Source: Microvelia longipes (lineage: Eukaryota; Arthropoda; Insecta; Hemiptera; Veliidae). From it: a DNA stretch of 64,000 bases. The position numbers were made by a program, and so were the translations under genes. The notes below the pieces were generated by a model. That model saw only the letters and a program-made list of their open reading frames with translations. It made no database searches and was not told the origin of the DNA. The stretch is taken from NCBI GenBank assembly GCA_018340805.1, contig JACMZG010001911.1, positions 28,249,094-28,313,093 on the forward strand. The letters are read 5' to 3'. Shown in pieces: positions 62,449-64,000 of this stretch (the first letter of the stretch is position 1; every line of letters starts with the position of its first letter).

Positions 62449-64000
62449 CTAAAATAAAAATAATAAATTTCATTCAAGTTATGATGGTATAACAAAGGAA
62501 AGCCTACGCCAAATTACAATAATAGAGAAGTAAAAACAAAAACATGTAAAAAATTTTAACCATTAGAAACCTTCCATTTTGATAAATTTAGAGCTTTTGG
62601 ACTGTTATGAATTACATCAGTCCAAAAATTCAGAAGAAAGCATTCAACATTTATTATTTTTTAAACTTTGGTTTAATCCTTAAACAATTTTATGAACTGA
62701 CAAAGCTCAGGATCCCTGGGCGAAAGTTTTTCAACAATTTATTTTTAATACATTTTTTAAAGGACTGAAGTATTTATTAATAATTTAATTATTATAAGAA
62801 ACCTTGGTTACAAATGAGTTGAAAAATACACATAAGATTTATAGAGTTTAACTAATATGTACTTTTTACAAGGAGTATTTAACTAAATGAATAAACCATT
62901 TATTTGCACGTATACATAATAACACAATTAAGCATACAAAGATAAGTAAAAATTTGTGCAAAGTCGGCGCTAAGCCCGTATTTAACTAATTGACACTAAT
63001 TTATTAAGGACTAGTTGACACAACTTAGTTAATAAAATCATTACAATTATTGGTAACATTTATAGATAAAGCTAAACTACATATTCTGAGGAAAATAAGA
63101 TAGATACATTCATTTGTACTACTGGAAAGCAGAGAATTTGTTTTAAAGAAAGCTCTGGAACTAACCCCACCTTACATCGACATTCTTCCCATTTCTCTCA
63201 ATTTTTATTGTAATTTTAAGGACACAAGAATCTACTTGACATTGGTTATAACTATAAACAGAAAATATTTTGTTAAATTAGTGTTGTGCCTGGAGTAATT
63301 TGCTTAAAATAAGATGACGAGAGCGCATTCTCGTACTTGTCATGGTGAAACTACCAAAATACATACTATCACTCATTTTTATCTGGATACGAAATAATTA
63401 ATGCCAAGACCTCCTTTTAGCAAATTTTCTTTAATAAAAATCACTAATGAGATGGCTTGTGAGGTGGGGGGGGGGGGAGGCCAGGAATGTGTCAAAAATC
63501 CGTTTTAAAGATCCCTAATAGCAAAAAGTACGTATTGCAAATTTTTTCAAAACAATCATTTAAATTCAAGATTATTTTTCGCCAAAAAAATGGTTTATGT
63601 TTTTGGGGCACTAAATTGAATGAACCTGGCCCCAAGTTGAAAAAACCATGGAAAATAATAGAAAACCTAATTAAAGGTCAGTAAAAAATAATTCTCGAGA
63701 AGGGTGTCGTTTTCTATGTTTTTCGGGGTGCTGAATTCAATAAAACCAGTCTGGAATTGATAAGATTATTTAAAGCTAAGGTTCCTAGGTTCAAATCTTG
63801 GTACTGGTGCTAATTTTTAATATTTTTTTTTTACAGTATTTAAGTTTATAACTTCCAAATAATTCTGGTGCAGAGGTCAGCATGACGGATCTCCATTTAA
63901 TCTATGATGTAAATATGTGCATTTTCTTTGAAAATTTTGAAAAAATCAAATAACTAGTTGTGACCCTATTGTTCATGTTATTAAATACATACTAAAAAAT
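62449..64000. other. Intron of the Kidins220-like gene, running out of the window
   Basis: Begins at the acceptor of the exon ending at 62448. It holds a run of 12 G near 63466-63477 and a repeat at 63480-63800. No further coding exon was found before 64000. Confidence 0.6.
63480..63800 (-). repeat. Reverse-orientation copy of the 22.7-kb repeat family
   Basis: 'gtgtcgttttctatg' and 'ggggtgctgaattcaataaa' (63704-63744), and 'ttggggcactaaattgaatg' (63602-63621), are the reverse complements of blocks at 22840-22890 and 22985-23050. 63787-63815 has a tRNA-like B box ('ggttcaaatcttgg'), again beside this family, suggesting a SINE. Confidence 0.55.

Overview
The window reads as nuclear DNA of an arthropod, most likely an insect. 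It is strongly AT-rich, its genes are split by GT-AG introns of up to about 10 kb, and it is dense in microsatellites, MITE-like foldbacks and retroelement scraps. The best taxonomic clue is a locus encoding CRF-like diuretic hormone (DH44-family) peptides. The order cannot be told from the sequence. There is no sign of bacterial, viral or organellar DNA.

Three genes are supported. (1) 4984-18868, plus strand: a complete 11-exon AMT-type ammonium transporter of 509 codons, with both pore histidines. (2) 27003-33392 (possibly to about 33603), plus strand: a neuropeptide gene. One signal-peptide exon is followed by three homologous exons, each encoding one 42-43 residue amidated DH44/CRF-like peptide. 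All three exons begin in phase 0 and reach a shared GACAG|GT boundary in phase 2, so splicing them in series would break the frame. One peptide per transcript is therefore predicted. This is the most interesting locus here. (3) 62448-43900, minus strand: the last seven coding exons of a long protein, probably the C-terminal tail of Kidins220/ARMS, ending in a PDZ-ligand-like ETSV. Its 5' part lies beyond base 64000.

Layout. 1-1680 is an almost G-free, C-rich pyrimidine tract. 1681-4983 holds a repeat relic and a microsatellite. 4984-18868 is the ammonium transporter; its introns carry a MITE, a 28-bp minisatellite of nearly 1 kb and a 974-bp near-perfect inverted repeat with hammerhead-ribozyme-like cores. 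18869-27002 is intergenic and repeat-rich, with a relic of a tyrosine-recombinase element. 27003-33600 is the DH44-like locus. 33393-43899 is gene-poor, with one unexplained exon-like stretch on the minus strand and two abutting MITEs. 43900-62448 is the Kidins220-like tail; its 9.8-kb intron holds a LINE 3' end, tRNA-like SINE pieces, further MITE copies and another hammerhead-like motif. 62449-64000 is intron, with an inverted relative of the 22.7-kb repeat.

The three genes have no obvious joint pathway, as is usual for neighbouring eukaryotic genes. Ammonium transport and diuretic hormone signalling both touch insect excretion, but their adjacency is not evidence of a functional link. All family assignments come from reading motifs by eye; no database search was run.
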